Shown: positions 1 to 7,169, counted from the first letter of the stretch. The stretch is 17,993 bases of DNA from Actinomycetales bacterium (GCA_030149025.1 JASBSH010000103.1:1-17993); one strand, 5' to 3'. Program-made: numbers and translations. The notes: generated from the letters alone by a model not told the origin.

Positions 1-22
1 GGTAACGAGGAGAGGTGTCGTG

Positions 23-448
23 ATGAGCGCACAGTTCGCCGGCCAGGCTGCCGGTCCCGGCATGGGCGTTGGGGTCAGCACGCACGAGCGGCACGCGTCG
101 GAACACACCGAGGTCGACCAGCGACACGCGTTGGAGCATGCACAGGTGTCCCGCCAGCACCTGGCGGGTCATGAGCAGCTCTACGCCAAGCAGGACGCCG
201 AGCACGCGTCGGTCGCGGCACGCCACGCCGCCGACCATGAGAAGTGGATGAACGCCGGCATGGCCCGGAAGGTAGCCCTCAGCGGCCGGCACGCGATGAC
301 CCACGCGCTGATGGAGATGCGCCACGCGTCGCAGCTCGCTTCCTTGGCCCTCGCCGACGCCGCAGAGCGGTTCAAGCTGGATCGCCGGCATGCAGCCGAG
401 CTCGTGGCCCAGGAGCGGAGGCACTTCGCGGAGGACCGCGGCCGCTGA
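23..448 (+). CDS. Histidine-rich repeat protein of unknown function
   Basis: Encodes 141 residues. I do not recognise a family. What is visible is a strongly charged, probably all-helical protein with 15 histidines, built from an imperfect unit of about 11 residues with the core R-H-A-x-x-H (for example RHASEH, RHALEH, RHAADH, RHAMTH). Weaker copies (RHASQ, RRHAAE, RRHF) run to the C-terminus. It has no signal peptide and no membrane segment. The N-terminal 20 residues are Gly/Ala-rich and likely disordered. I chose ATG 23 because the GAGGAGAGG Shine-Dalgarno at 7-15 lies 7 bases before it; GTG 20 directly upstream is in frame but too close. The next gene begins 11 bases after the stop, so the two are probably co-transcribed. 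Regularly spaced His could bind metal (Zn, Ni, Cu) or line a coiled coil, but that is inference only. Confidence 0.75.
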   Translation: MSAQFAGQAAGPGMGVGVSTHERHASEHTEVDQRHALEHAQVSRQHLAGHEQLYAKQDAEHASVAARHAADHEKWMNAGMARKVALSGRHAMTHALMEMRHASQLASLALADAAERFKLDRRHAAELVAQERRHFAEDRGR

Positions 449-459
449 TCCCGTCCGCG

Positions 460-1278
460 GTGTCAGCCACCCTGCGGGTCGCGACCGCCAACGCCGCCGG
501 CGGTCGGGACCAGCGCACCGGCCTGCCGGACCTGGCTGCGTGGGCGAAGGCCGCCGCCAGCCTCGACGTGGACGTCCTCGCCGTCCAGGAGGTCGACCAC
601 CTCCAGGCCAGGAGCGAAAACGCCGACCAGACGGCCGAGATCGCCGCTGCGTGCGCCGGGGAGGGGCCGGCCTGGACGGCTCGTTTCGCGGCTGCCGTCC
701 ATGGGACGCCCGGCAGCCGGCGCACGATGACCCCCGCGGCCGGCACCGTGGACGACGAAGCCTCAGCGGGTATCGCCCTGCTCAGCCGGTTCCCGGTGCG
801 GGGCTGGCGCGAGCTGCGGATGCGACCGTCTCGTGGCTATCTGCCCGTGCGCCTTCCCTCGGGCGCGCCGCGTCGCTTGCTGTGGATCCCGGACGAGCAG
901 CGGGTTGCGCTCGCCGGCGTGGTGGAGGCGCCGGGTGGCGACATCACGGTGATCTGCACCCACCTGTCCTTCGCGCCGCCCCGGGCCGTGGGCCAGCTGA
1001 GGCAGATCGTCAGGTGGGCGCGATCGCTGCCACGGCCCCTTCTGTTGCTCGGTGACCTGAACCTGCCCGGTAGCGTGCCCGCCCTCGTCACCGGATGGTC
1101 ATCGGTCCGCGGTGTCGCTACCTACCCGGCCCCACGACCACGCGTGCAGCTCGACCACGCTCTCCTGGACAGCGGCAGCGGCGGAGTTCACCTGCAGGCA
1201 GCAGCGGCGCGCCCTCTCGCGAACAGCGACCACCTGGCGTTGCGAGCCGAGCTGCGCCTCGATGACCGCCTCGACTGA
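460..1278 (+). CDS. Endonuclease/exonuclease/phosphatase (EEP) family protein
   Basis: A 272-residue metal-dependent phosphodiesterase of the EEP (DNase I/exonuclease III-like) superfamily. Signature elements appear in order: TANAAGG with Asn11, AVQEVD with Glu44 (metal ligand), CTHLS with His168, LLGDLN with Asp199 and Asn201, LDH at 231-233, and NSDHLAL with the catalytic SDH at 256-258. All catalytic positions are present, so it should be active. The substrate (nucleic acid, phospholipid or sugar phosphate) cannot be told. There is no signal peptide, which argues for a cytoplasmic enzyme. GTG 460 is the only ordinary start placed just before the first beta strand; the reading frame stays open far upstream but there lies antisense-like over the preceding gene in another frame. 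No good Shine-Dalgarno is visible, so translation may be coupled to the upstream gene, which stops 11 bases earlier. Confidence 0.88.
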   Translation: MSATLRVATANAAGGRDQRTGLPDLAAWAKAAASLDVDVLAVQEVDHLQARSENADQTAEIAAACAGEGPAWTARFAAAVHGTPGSRRTMTPAAGTVDDEASAGIALLSRFPVRGWRELRMRPSRGYLPVRLPSGAPRRLLWIPDEQRVALAGVVEAPGGDITVICTHLSFAPPRAVGQLRQIVRWARSLPRPLLLLGDLNLPGSVPALVTGWSSVRGVATYPAPRPRVQLDHALLDSGSGGVHLQAAAARPLANSDHLALRAELRLDDRLD

Positions 1279-1292
1279 GCCCGGAAGGGGCT
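1278..1292. terminator. Short hairpin after the EEP gene
   Basis: The inverted repeat AGCCC-ggaag-GGGCT begins on the last base of the EEP stop codon and lies between two convergent genes. There is no U tract and the stem is only 5 bp, so this is a weak terminator candidate at best. Confidence 0.25.
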
Positions 1293-1323
1293 GGGCGCGC
1301 TCGGGTGCCGCCAGTCCGGCGAG

Positions 1324-1584
1324 TCAGTCGGGTCGCAGCTCGCCGCGGTGCTCCTTCACGAGCTCGGCAACCGCGACCCGGTCCGGATCCACGTGGATGC
1401 GCCGCGCGATCTCGTCCAGCAAGGTGTCGGGGACCTGGACGCCGGCCTCCCGGGCCCCGCGCGCCAGCTCCTCTCGCACCGTCTCCTGCGTGGCGCCGTC
1501 TTGCCAGGACACGACCCGGTCGACGACCGCCTGCAGGGCCTGGACGTCGGCGCTCTCGTTCGATGCAGCGTCCTGTGCAGCCAT
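1324..1584 (-). CDS. Small conserved-looking hypothetical protein
   Basis: An 86-residue acidic, helical protein that I do not recognise. Residues in the middle read as two helices, one around VVDRVVSWQDGATQETV and one around PDTLLDEIARRI. The layout resembles small actinobacterial proteins with a three-helix fold, and I can assign no function. It has no Cys pairs, membrane segment or signal peptide. ATG 1584 was preferred over the in-frame GTG at 1620 because the extra 12 residues are Arg/His-rich and look non-coding; neither start has a clear Shine-Dalgarno. It is convergent with the EEP gene (45-base gap) and downstream of the toxin gene on the same strand, with about 150 bases between them, so it probably has its own promoter. 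Confidence 0.6.
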   Translation of the reverse strand: MAAQDAASNESADVQALQAVVDRVVSWQDGATQETVREELARGAREAGVQVPDTLLDEIARRIHVDPDRVAVAELVKEHRGELRPD

Positions 1585-1732
1585 GCAGCCACCGTGGCGC
1601 ACGTGCGGCCGGCCGGCCACCGGGACGCCGGTCGGGGACAGGAGCCGCCCCTAACGGCTAGCGTCCTCGGACAGCGGTCTGGTGCGTGCCGTAAGCCGAT
1701 CGAATCGACGGAACGGGCCAGTTCCAAGGCGG

Positions 1733-2236
1733 TCACTCGAGAAGTCGGCGGACGCTGGTCATCTTCAAGACGAGTCGCTGCGGGTTGCCCTTCACCGGTG
1801 TGAAGTCGTGGTAGCGGTAGAAGCTGGCGGCAGCATCGTCGAGTGCGTCCACAACGACCAGCCGACCGCCTCCAGCCGCAGCGACACGGGCAGCGCGTGT
1901 CAGCGCATCCACCAGGAGTTGTCCTCCGTAGCCGAACCCATGAAGATCGGTGTGCAGGGCCAATCTGGCCAGCAGGTAGCCGGGCACAGTGCTGTAACCC
2001 GATGACTGTCCACGCGAGAGGTGGTCGCGAGCCAGTTCTGTCGGCGCCAACGAGTAGTACGCCCATACTCGTTCGGGCTCCTCGGCGGTGGCCCACACGA
2101 ACGTACGCGCCGTACCCGCGTGCTGAGCACGAAGCGCTTGCTCAGCCAGCCAGAGGTTCAGAGCCGTGACGCCGCAATCGAGCCGGGCGACGTCGTGTTG
2201 AGCTGTCAGCGCAACGGACTCGTACTCGCTTCTCAA
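1733..2236 (-). CDS. GNAT-family acetyltransferase toxin, TacT-like
   Basis: A 167-residue GNAT protein with the layout of TacT/AtaT-type toxins, which acetylate the amino group of aminoacyl-tRNAs and stop translation. Visible hallmarks are FDCG-like LDCGVTALNLWL at 19-30, AGTARTFV at 40-47, the acetyl-CoA loop G-F-G-Y-G-G at 100-105 after the strand LARLAL, and ASFYRYHDF at 137-145 with the predicted catalytic Tyr140. The start is TTG 2236; its TTGA overlaps the TGA stop of the antitoxin-like gene (4-base overlap), so translation is coupled and the toxin made at lower level. Base composition here is visibly less GC-rich than in neighbouring genes, consistent with acquisition by transfer. Toxin activity is inferred from family resemblance and the partner gene; a non-toxin acetyltransferase remains possible. 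Confidence 0.85.
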   Translation of the reverse strand: MRSEYESVALTAQHDVARLDCGVTALNLWLAEQALRAQHAGTARTFVWATAEEPERVWAYYSLAPTELARDHLSRGQSSGYSTVPGYLLARLALHTDLHGFGYGGQLLVDALTRAARVAAAGGGRLVVVDALDDAAASFYRYHDFTPVKGNPQRLVLKMTSVRRLLE

Positions 2237-2439
2237 CGCTGGAAGAAGCGCCGCTCTCGCGCGAACGCGCGCGCCAGGCTCGGGGTGTCGTCTGGGACAT
2301 CCAGTGCGGCGACGAGCGCGTCGAACTGCTCTGCAGGCATCAGGGTGCGGTTGGTGCGCGCTTGCACGTGTCGGACGCGGTCGAGCACCGCTCCTCTCAC
2401 GAAGTCGGTCGCCGTGGTGCGTTCCATGGTGGCCGTCAC
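2233..2439 (-). CDS. DUF1778/TacA-like antitoxin, N-terminally short
   Basis: A 68-residue partner of the GNAT toxin. Residues 8-60 match the C-terminal half of TacA-type antitoxins: an ATDFVRGAVLDRV helix, then PAEQFDALVAALD, then an Ala/Arg-rich tail (ARAFARERRF) that in characterised pairs wraps the toxin. The usual first 25 or so residues, with the ribbon-helix-helix beta strand that binds the operator, are absent. I read all three minus-strand frames back to 2520 and found no RHH-like sequence. GTG 2439 is the longest start; ATG 2427 is an alternative giving 64 residues. Neither has a good Shine-Dalgarno. It lies 79 bases after the cation transporter gene on the same strand. It may neutralise the toxin without repressing transcription, or it may be decaying. 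Confidence 0.7.
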   Translation of the reverse strand: MTATMERTTATDFVRGAVLDRVRHVQARTNRTLMPAEQFDALVAALDVPDDTPSLARAFARERRFFQR

Positions 2440-2518
2440 TGGCCGCAGTTCACGCGGCCGGTCGAGCTGGGCGACGCCATCTGCGCCACGCTGTCGTGAA
2501 CGCGCACGGCTGAGGCCG

Positions 2519-3265
2519 TCAGTCGACCTTCTCCCCGGCCAGCGCCTTGGTGGCCAGCCGCTCCTCCTCCGACGCCTCCCAGACCTCCTTCGCGGCGCCC
2601 AGCATGATTACGATGATGAAGATCCCGAGGACGAGGTCGGGGATGCCGGACGTCGTCCACAACGTCAGCAGACCGATGGCGATGATCGCGAGGTTGACCA
2701 GCACGTCGTTGCGCGCAGACAGGAACGCGGCCTTCGACATCGAGCTCGAGTGGTGGCGGAAACGAACCAGGATGAGCGCACACACCGAATTCACGACCGC
2801 TGCACCGCCGGCGGTGAGCATGAGCAGGAACGGGTCGGGGGGCGTCGGGTGGCCGATCTTCGAGAACGCCTCCCAGGCAGTAGCGGCCGCGGGCACGAGA
2901 AGGATCAGGGCCATCACCTTCCCCGCCACCGCCTGCCACCGCAGCGACATGCCGAGGGCGATGAAGATCAGCACGTTGATCGAGGTGTCCTCGAGGAAGT
3001 CGACGCTGTCGGCGAACAGCGACACCGACCCGATGAGCAGCGCGACGGAGAACTCCACGAAGAAGTAGCCGAAGTTGAGCCCCGCGACGACGAGGACGAC
3101 GCGCCGCAGCCGCTGGCTGAGCGCGTCCGGCGGAAGTGGGGAGCTCGTCAGGTCTCCAATCCTCCGCTCGTCGCCGATGAAGTGCCACTCCCGTCTGCGA
3201 GACTGCACGATCACGAGAGGGATCAGGGTATGTGAGGTGAGGACGAAGGTCGGCTGACGAGGCAT
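2519..3265 (-). CDS. Cation diffusion facilitator family transporter
   Basis: About 248 residues with five to six hydrophobic segments; the core VEFSVALLIGSVSLFADSVD is typical of CDF proteins, which export divalent metals by proton antiport. The TM2 motif is Asp89-x3-Asp93 (VDFLED), as in Fe/Mn/Zn-type members. In TM5 the usual HxxxD reads SARND, so Ser183 replaces His and Asp187 is kept. The protein ends about 20 residues after the last membrane helix, so the usual cytoplasmic C-terminal dimer domain is missing. The start is uncertain. ATG 3265 (GAGGA 12 bases upstream) adds an unusual polar N-terminus with weaker codon bias; GTG 3208 is another option. A CTG at 3151 sits 9 bases after a GCGGAGGA sequence and would start right where CDF similarity begins. 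The metal cannot be told from sequence. Confidence 0.83.
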   Translation of the reverse strand: MPRQPTFVLTSHTLIPLVIVQSRRREWHFIGDERRIGDLTSSPLPPDALSQRLRRVVLVVAGLNFGYFFVEFSVALLIGSVSLFADSVDFLEDTSINVLIFIALGMSLRWQAVAGKVMALILLVPAAATAWEAFSKIGHPTPPDPFLLMLTAGGAAVVNSVCALILVRFRHHSSSMSKAAFLSARNDVLVNLAIIAIGLLTLWTTSGIPDLVLGIFIIVIMLGAAKEVWEASEEERLATKALAGEKVD

Positions 3266-3341
3266 GATCGCCGGCGTATCCTCAAGCGCTGAAGCGACGT
3301 CCGGTGACGCCGAAGCCCCATCCCGCAAGCCCTACCACCAA

Positions 3342-3371
3342 AGGCGGCCCGATCCCCAGGCGGCCCGACCC
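3342..3371. repeat. Two 14-bp direct repeats before the aminotransferase gene
   Basis: AGGCGGCCCGATCC at 3342-3355 and AGGCGGCCCGACCC at 3358-3371 differ by one base and are 16 bases apart start to start. They lie 16-45 bases upstream of ATG 3387. They could be a binding site or simple sequence drift in GC-rich DNA. Confidence 0.4.
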
Positions 3372-3386
3372 ACCAAGGCGGCGACT

Positions 3387-5078
3387 ATGAGCGTTACCGG
3401 GCGCGACCGGACCGACGGCGCGACTGACCGCGAACCCCCTCTTCTGCAGCGGATCCGCGAGTCGGTCATCGGCGACGGGCAGGTGCTTCCCGGACCGTAC
3501 GGCCCCCGCCGCATCACCTACGCCGACTACACCGCCTCCGGCCGCGCCCTCACCTTCATCGAGGACTTCATCCGCCACGAGGTGCTGCCCCGGTACGCGA
3601 ACACGCACACCGAGTCCAGCGGCACCGGGCTCCAGACGACCCGCCTCCGGGAGGACGCCCGCGGCATCATCCACCGCGCCGTCGGCGGCACCGAGGACGA
3701 CATCGTCATCTTCTGCGGCTCGGGCGCCACCGGCGCCATCGACAAGCTCGTCGGCATCCTCGGTCTGCGGGTACCCGCCGCGCTCGACGCGCGTCTTCAT
3801 CTCCTGGACGACGTCACGCAGGAACAACGCCCGGTCGCCTTCGTCGGCCCCTACGAACACCACTCCAACGAGCTGCCGTGGCGCGAGACGATCGCCGACG
3901 TCGTCGAGATCGGCGAGGACTGCGCAGGCCGCATCGACACCGTGCAGCTGGAGGAGGAGCTGCAGCGGTACGCGGACCGGCCACTCAAGATCGGCTCGTT
4001 CTCCGCGGCGAGCAACGTCACCGGCATCCTCACTGACACGCACCCGATCTCCGCCCTGCTGCACCGCTACGGCGCTCTCTCGTTCTGGGACTACGCCGCT
4101 GCCGGCCCCTATGTGGACATCCAGATGAACGTCGGCCCGGCCGGGGACCCACTGGCGTACAAGGACGCGATCTTCCTCAGCCCCCACAAGCTCATCGGAG
4201 GGCCGGACACCCCGGGGGTCCTCGTGGTCCGCAAGGAGCTCCTCACGAACCCGGTGCCCGACGTCCCCGGCGGCGGCACGGTGGCGTTCGTGACGCCGTC
4301 CGGGCACCGGTACGTCGACGACCCGGTGCACCGGGAGGAGGGCGGCACTCCCGCGATCGTCGGCTCGATCCGAGCGGGCCTGGTGTTCCAGCTGAAGCAG
4401 GCCGTCGGCACGGACCTGATCCACGATCGTGAGCGGCGGTTCGTGCGGAAGGCGATCGACGCCTGGCGGGACGAACCGGCGATCCGCCTGCTCGGCGACC
4501 TGGATGCCGAGCGCCTGGCGATCGTCTCCTTCGTGATCGACACTCCGGGCGGCCGGTCGCTGCACCACAACTTCGTCGTGGCGCTGCTGAACGACCTGTT
4601 CGGCATCCAGGCCAGGGGCGGCTGCTCCTGCGCAGGTCCCTACGGGCACCGCCTGCTGAGAATCGGCGACGACCTGTCACGCCGCATCTCCGCCGAGGTG
4701 CTCGCCGGCCGGGAAGGGCTCAAACCCGGCTGGGCCCGCGTCAGCTTCAACTACTTCATCAGCGAGGCGGCCTTCGAGTACGTCGTCGAGGCGGTCCGGC
4801 TGGTCGCTCGCGGAGGCTGGCGCCTGCTGTCGGACTATCGGTTCGACCTCTCCACGGGGCTGTGGCGGCACCGAGAGGCACCCGTGGAGCCGCCGCTGCG
4901 CCTGGGCCAGCTCGCCTACGCCGGCGACGGCGGGATGACCTACCCGCGGCACGAGGAGTACGCCGACGAGGGCGCCTTCAGCGACTACCTGGCCCAGGCG
5001 AGGGCCCTTATGGACAGCGAGCTTTTGGACACCGGGGCGCCGTGGTCGGAGCTGCCGCAGGGCAGCGTGGGCGAGTAG
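3387..5078 (+). CDS. Class-V aminotransferase-fold PLP enzyme (cysteine desulfurase-like)
   Basis: A 563-residue fold-type I PLP enzyme. Visible elements are a Tyr-Thr-Ala-Ser-Gly start of the N-terminal region (YADYTASGRAL), YANTHTESS near residue 72, the Gly-rich phosphate loop FCGSGATGAID near 110-120, FWDYAAAGPY with Asp235 predicted to pair with the pyridine nitrogen, and SPHKLIGGP with Lys268 as the Schiff-base lysine. Residues 410-416 read GGCSCAG; Cys413 is in the region where desulfurases carry the persulfide cysteine, so a sulfur- or selenium-mobilising activity is plausible. At 563 residues it is well longer than SufS/IscS (about 400), with a C-terminal extension of roughly 120 residues containing RFDLSTGLWRH. 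No Fe-S assembly genes are near. ATG 3387 was chosen because the frame upstream (to 3264) looks non-coding and AAGG lies at a usable distance. The exact reaction is not known. Confidence 0.88.
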   Translation: MSVTGRDRTDGATDREPPLLQRIRESVIGDGQVLPGPYGPRRITYADYTASGRALTFIEDFIRHEVLPRYANTHTESSGTGLQTTRLREDARGIIHRAVGGTEDDIVIFCGSGATGAIDKLVGILGLRVPAALDARLHLLDDVTQEQRPVAFVGPYEHHSNELPWRETIADVVEIGEDCAGRIDTVQLEEELQRYADRPLKIGSFSAASNVTGILTDTHPISALLHRYGALSFWDYAAAGPYVDIQMNVGPAGDPLAYKDAIFLSPHKLIGGPDTPGVLVVRKELLTNPVPDVPGGGTVAFVTPSGHRYVDDPVHREEGGTPAIVGSIRAGLVFQLKQAVGTDLIHDRERRFVRKAIDAWRDEPAIRLLGDLDAERLAIVSFVIDTPGGRSLHHNFVVALLNDLFGIQARGGCSCAGPYGHRLLRIGDDLSRRISAEVLAGREGLKPGWARVSFNYFISEAAFEYVVEAVRLVARGGWRLLSDYRFDLSTGLWRHREAPVEPPLRLGQLAYAGDGGMTYPRHEEYADEGAFSDYLAQARALMDSELLDTGAPWSELPQGSVGE

Positions 5079-5211
5079 TTCGACGCGCTGCGCTGGTTCG
5101 AGCTTCCGGCGGTCTGCCTCAGCCCGCGCCTCCCCCATCAGCGGCCCGCTCGCGATTTGACGTCCCTCTAACGCTTGGTCGTGACCATCGCGGTGCGGGA
5201 GCGTCGTTCGG

Positions 5212-5490
5212 CTGGGCTTCATCATCGCGAACCTGTTGATTCTCTGGTCCGGCCGGAGGCTACGTCATCCTCGTCGGGAACCGGCTCCTGGGCCTGCACA
5301 CGCACAAGGCCGAGGCACTGGCACTCGGTGCAGTGGCTTCCGGTCTACCTCGTGGGCCTGGGCGTCATCGTGTTCCTCAGCGACTTCGGACCCTTGAAGA
5401 ACCCGTTCATCCCGCTGTGGTGGGACACCGCTGCGGTGGTCGAGGACGTCGTCGTCCCCGAGGAGGAGGTCCTTCGCGGGGCGCAGCCGA
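5212..5490 (+). pseudogene. Frameshifted remnant of an APC-type amino-acid permease
   Basis: Three successive frames carry pieces of one membrane protein: LGFIIANLLILWSGRRL from 5212, then GYVILVGNRLLGLHTHKAE from 5258 (+1 shift), then QWLPVYLVGLGVIVFLSD from 5331 (another +1 shift), continuing to LWWDTAAVVEDVVVPEEEV. Order, spacing and wording resemble the last membrane helices of amino-acid/polyamine permeases (APC superfamily), where a WLP-Y-GLG segment precedes an F/W-WD motif. The expected final helix after WWDTAAV seems deleted and the whole N-terminal two thirds is absent. No start codon or Shine-Dalgarno is seen. The family call rests on remembered sequence resemblance. A sequencing error cannot excuse it, because most of the gene is missing. 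The last frame runs open into the lipoprotein gene, which is why a longer fused frame appears there. Confidence 0.55.
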
Positions 5491-5513
5491 ATGTCGGCGT
5501 TTACGATTCCGCG

Positions 5514-6068
5514 GTGCCTTCTGCCCGCCGCCACGCTCGACGTGAGCGCGTGCGCGCGACGTGCGTGGCCGCCGTCCTCGTGCTCCTGCTTTCGGGGTGC
5601 AGCGGTGTGGACGTGGACGTGACGTCCGGCCGGCCGCCGAAGCCCACCGCCACCCCGAACCCCGGCGGTGCGTGCCCTACGGAGCCGGCGGCCCCGTCCC
5701 CGACGGGCTGCGCGACCTATGACGAGCAGGCGGCCCGCCGCGCCGCCGGTGCGTCGCGTCAGCGCGATCAGGTCAGCGCCGCCGGGCGGGAGCAGCTCGC
5801 TGAGCACCGCGACCGGATCGCGGACGCCCTCGGTCGTGCAGCGGGGAACGGTCCCTTGGACCGGGACGGCGCCACGCGCGTTCTCGAGCCGCTCGGCTAC
5901 GAGCCGGCGTCGGTTCAGGGTCGTGGCCGCTCAGACCTGGACGGTGGGCTCCAGCTCGGCGTGTTCGTGCTCCGCGGCTGCGTGCTGGCGCGCGTCCGGG
6001 GACAGGACGTGCGGGTGGACGTGCAGGGGCCGATGGCGGACGGCGCGTGCCTGGCGCCTGCACAGTGA
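5514..6068 (+). CDS. Putative secreted lipoprotein
   Basis: A 184-residue predicted lipoprotein with no recognised domain. The N-terminus has basic residues (RRHARRER), a hydrophobic stretch AAVLVLLLSG and the lipobox LLSGC, giving lipid-modified Cys29 after signal peptidase II cleavage. A Pro/Thr linker (about residues 40-65) follows, then a charged helical region (70-110) and a small beta-rich C-terminal part. Four further Cys (54, 66, 156, 179) could form two disulfides in the extracytoplasmic space. GTG 5514 was chosen because it gives a normal signal peptide; the frame stays open upstream only by running through the permease remnant. No Shine-Dalgarno is obvious. It converges on the HAD gene with 23 bases between stops. 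Function unknown. Confidence 0.78.
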   Translation: MPSARRHARRERVRATCVAAVLVLLLSGCSGVDVDVTSGRPPKPTATPNPGGACPTEPAAPSPTGCATYDEQAARRAAGASRQRDQVSAAGREQLAEHRDRIADALGRAAGNGPLDRDGATRVLEPLGYEPASVQGRGRSDLDGGLQLGVFVLRGCVLARVRGQDVRVDVQGPMADGACLAPAQ

Positions 6069-6091
6069 CCCCGCCCTCGTCGTGGGTCTGA

Positions 6092-6778
6092 TCAGGACAT
6101 GCGGTCCGACGGGGCAGGGACGAGAGACTCGACGAGATCCTGCGTGACGTCGTCCAGATGATCAACGACGGCGTCAGCGAGCTGGAGCGCGTCCGGTGCT
6201 GGTGGGAAAGCAGGTCGCGGAACCGCGATCACGTGCATGCCGGCGCGGGCAGCGGACCGCAGGCCGTTGCTGGAGTCCTCAAGCGCCACAACGGTTTCGG
6301 GGTGCGCGCCGAGTCGTGAGGCGACCTGCAGGTACACCGCCGGAGAGGGCTTGCCTTCCCCCACCTCCTCCGTCGACAGCGTCACCCGGAAGGCGTCGGT
6401 CAGCCCGGCGGCTTCCAGGACGGAGTCGATGAGGCGGCGCGGGGACGACGAGGCGAGGCCGAGGGGCCAGGTGTCCGCCAGGCGGCGAACGGTGTCGACG
6501 GCGCCGGGCAGGAGCGGGAGGTGCTGCCGGTAGTGGTCCGCCATGCGGCCGATGACGGTCGCCGCCACGTCGGGCGCCGCGCCGGGGACGCCGAGGGTGT
6601 CGACGAGGTAGGCCGACCACTCCTGGGTGCTCATGCCCATCATCGCCTGGGTGGCGTCGTCCGGCCACGGCCTGCCGTTCTCCGCTGCGAGGCCTCTGCG
6701 GACGTCGTCCCACACGCCCTCGGAGTCGATCAGCACACCGTCGAGATCGAAGACGACCGCCTTCACGCCGTCCGTCAT
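6092..6778 (-). CDS. HAD-superfamily phosphatase, beta-phosphoglucomutase-like
   Basis: A 228-residue HAD hydrolase (subfamily I, helical cap between motifs I and II). Motif I is VVFDLDGVLIDSE with the Asp11 nucleophile and Asp13 acid/base. Motif II is LASSSP (Ser110-112), motif III the Lys143 in GEGKPSP, and motif IV ALEDSSNG with Glu167/Asp168 for Mg2+. Such proteins dephosphorylate sugar phosphates or related small molecules, and the SSSP plus EDSSNG combination is common in beta-phosphoglucomutase-like and 2-deoxyglucose-6-phosphatase-like members. Start ATG 6778 follows GAAGG about 7 bases upstream. The same frame extends far upstream, but that stretch is Arg/Pro-rich and looks non-coding. 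It is a stand-alone gene and the substrate cannot be assigned. Confidence 0.9.
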   Translation of the reverse strand: MTDGVKAVVFDLDGVLIDSEGVWDDVRRGLAAENGRPWPDDATQAMMGMSTQEWSAYLVDTLGVPGAAPDVAATVIGRMADHYRQHLPLLPGAVDTVRRLADTWPLGLASSSPRRLIDSVLEAAGLTDAFRVTLSTEEVGEGKPSPAVYLQVASRLGAHPETVVALEDSSNGLRSAARAGMHVIAVPRPAFPPAPDALQLADAVVDHLDDVTQDLVESLVPAPSDRMS

Positions 6779-7169
6779 ACGCCTACCTTCAGTCCTTGCC
6801 TTCGTTCTTGCCCTCTGCCTGGCTCGGCGATCCGCGCGGGACTGGTCGGGTGGAGGTCGCAGCTTACCGAGGTGGACCTGCAACGACAGTGCGGGGGCGG
6901 CCGACATCACCGCGTGGATGACCGGGCCGGGGCGCGCGTGCGAGGGGTCACGCCTCATCCCCGTGGCCGCGAACGGCAGCACGGGATCCGGGCAGTACAA
7001 GCCGAACCCGGAGACGGGTCGCCGCCGGGCGGATCACCGGGATCACGTACTTCCTCGGGCACGTCGGTGTTCAGGCTGTTCGGGTTGCCCGAGTACCTGG
7101 ACCGACGGGAGTCCTGCCGCGGACCAGGGTTGGGCTCCCAGCCTCGTCCTGGCGGCTACTGTGGCAGGG
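6779..7169. other. Intergenic region between divergent genes, no supported gene
   Basis: This 391-base stretch separates the divergent HAD and Abhydrolase_9 genes. Two frames are open through it, but their translations are Arg/Pro/Gly-rich, lack a start with a Shine-Dalgarno and resemble nothing I know. It should hold the promoters of both flanking genes; only the leaderless -10 at its right end is clear. A degraded gene cannot be excluded. Confidence 0.5.
7157..7162 (+). promoter_or_regulatory. Probable -10 box for a leaderless hydrolase mRNA
   Basis: TACTGT fits TANNNT and ends 7 bases before ATG 7170, which would place transcription start on the start codon. This arrangement is frequent in actinobacteria. 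No matching -35 is evident. Confidence 0.45.

Noticed and set aside
244..459. N-terminal extension of the EEP phosphohydrolase
   Set aside because: It overlaps the His-rich gene in another frame, is Arg/Pro-rich, and family similarity starts only after GTG 460.
3264..3386. N-terminal extension of the class-V PLP enzyme
   Set aside because: Low-complexity translation without a Shine-Dalgarno; ATG 3387 fits the family better.
3282..4649. Long minus-strand frame (455 codons) opposite the PLP enzyme
   Set aside because: Antisense shadow caused by strong GC bias; no family resemblance.
5175..5513. Lipoprotein gene starting at 5175
   Set aside because: That frame only passes through the last piece of the permease remnant; a signal peptide requires the start near 5514.
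6779..7169. Gene in the HAD/hydrolase intergenic region
   Set aside because: Open frames exist but have no start signal, no recognisable domain and atypical composition.
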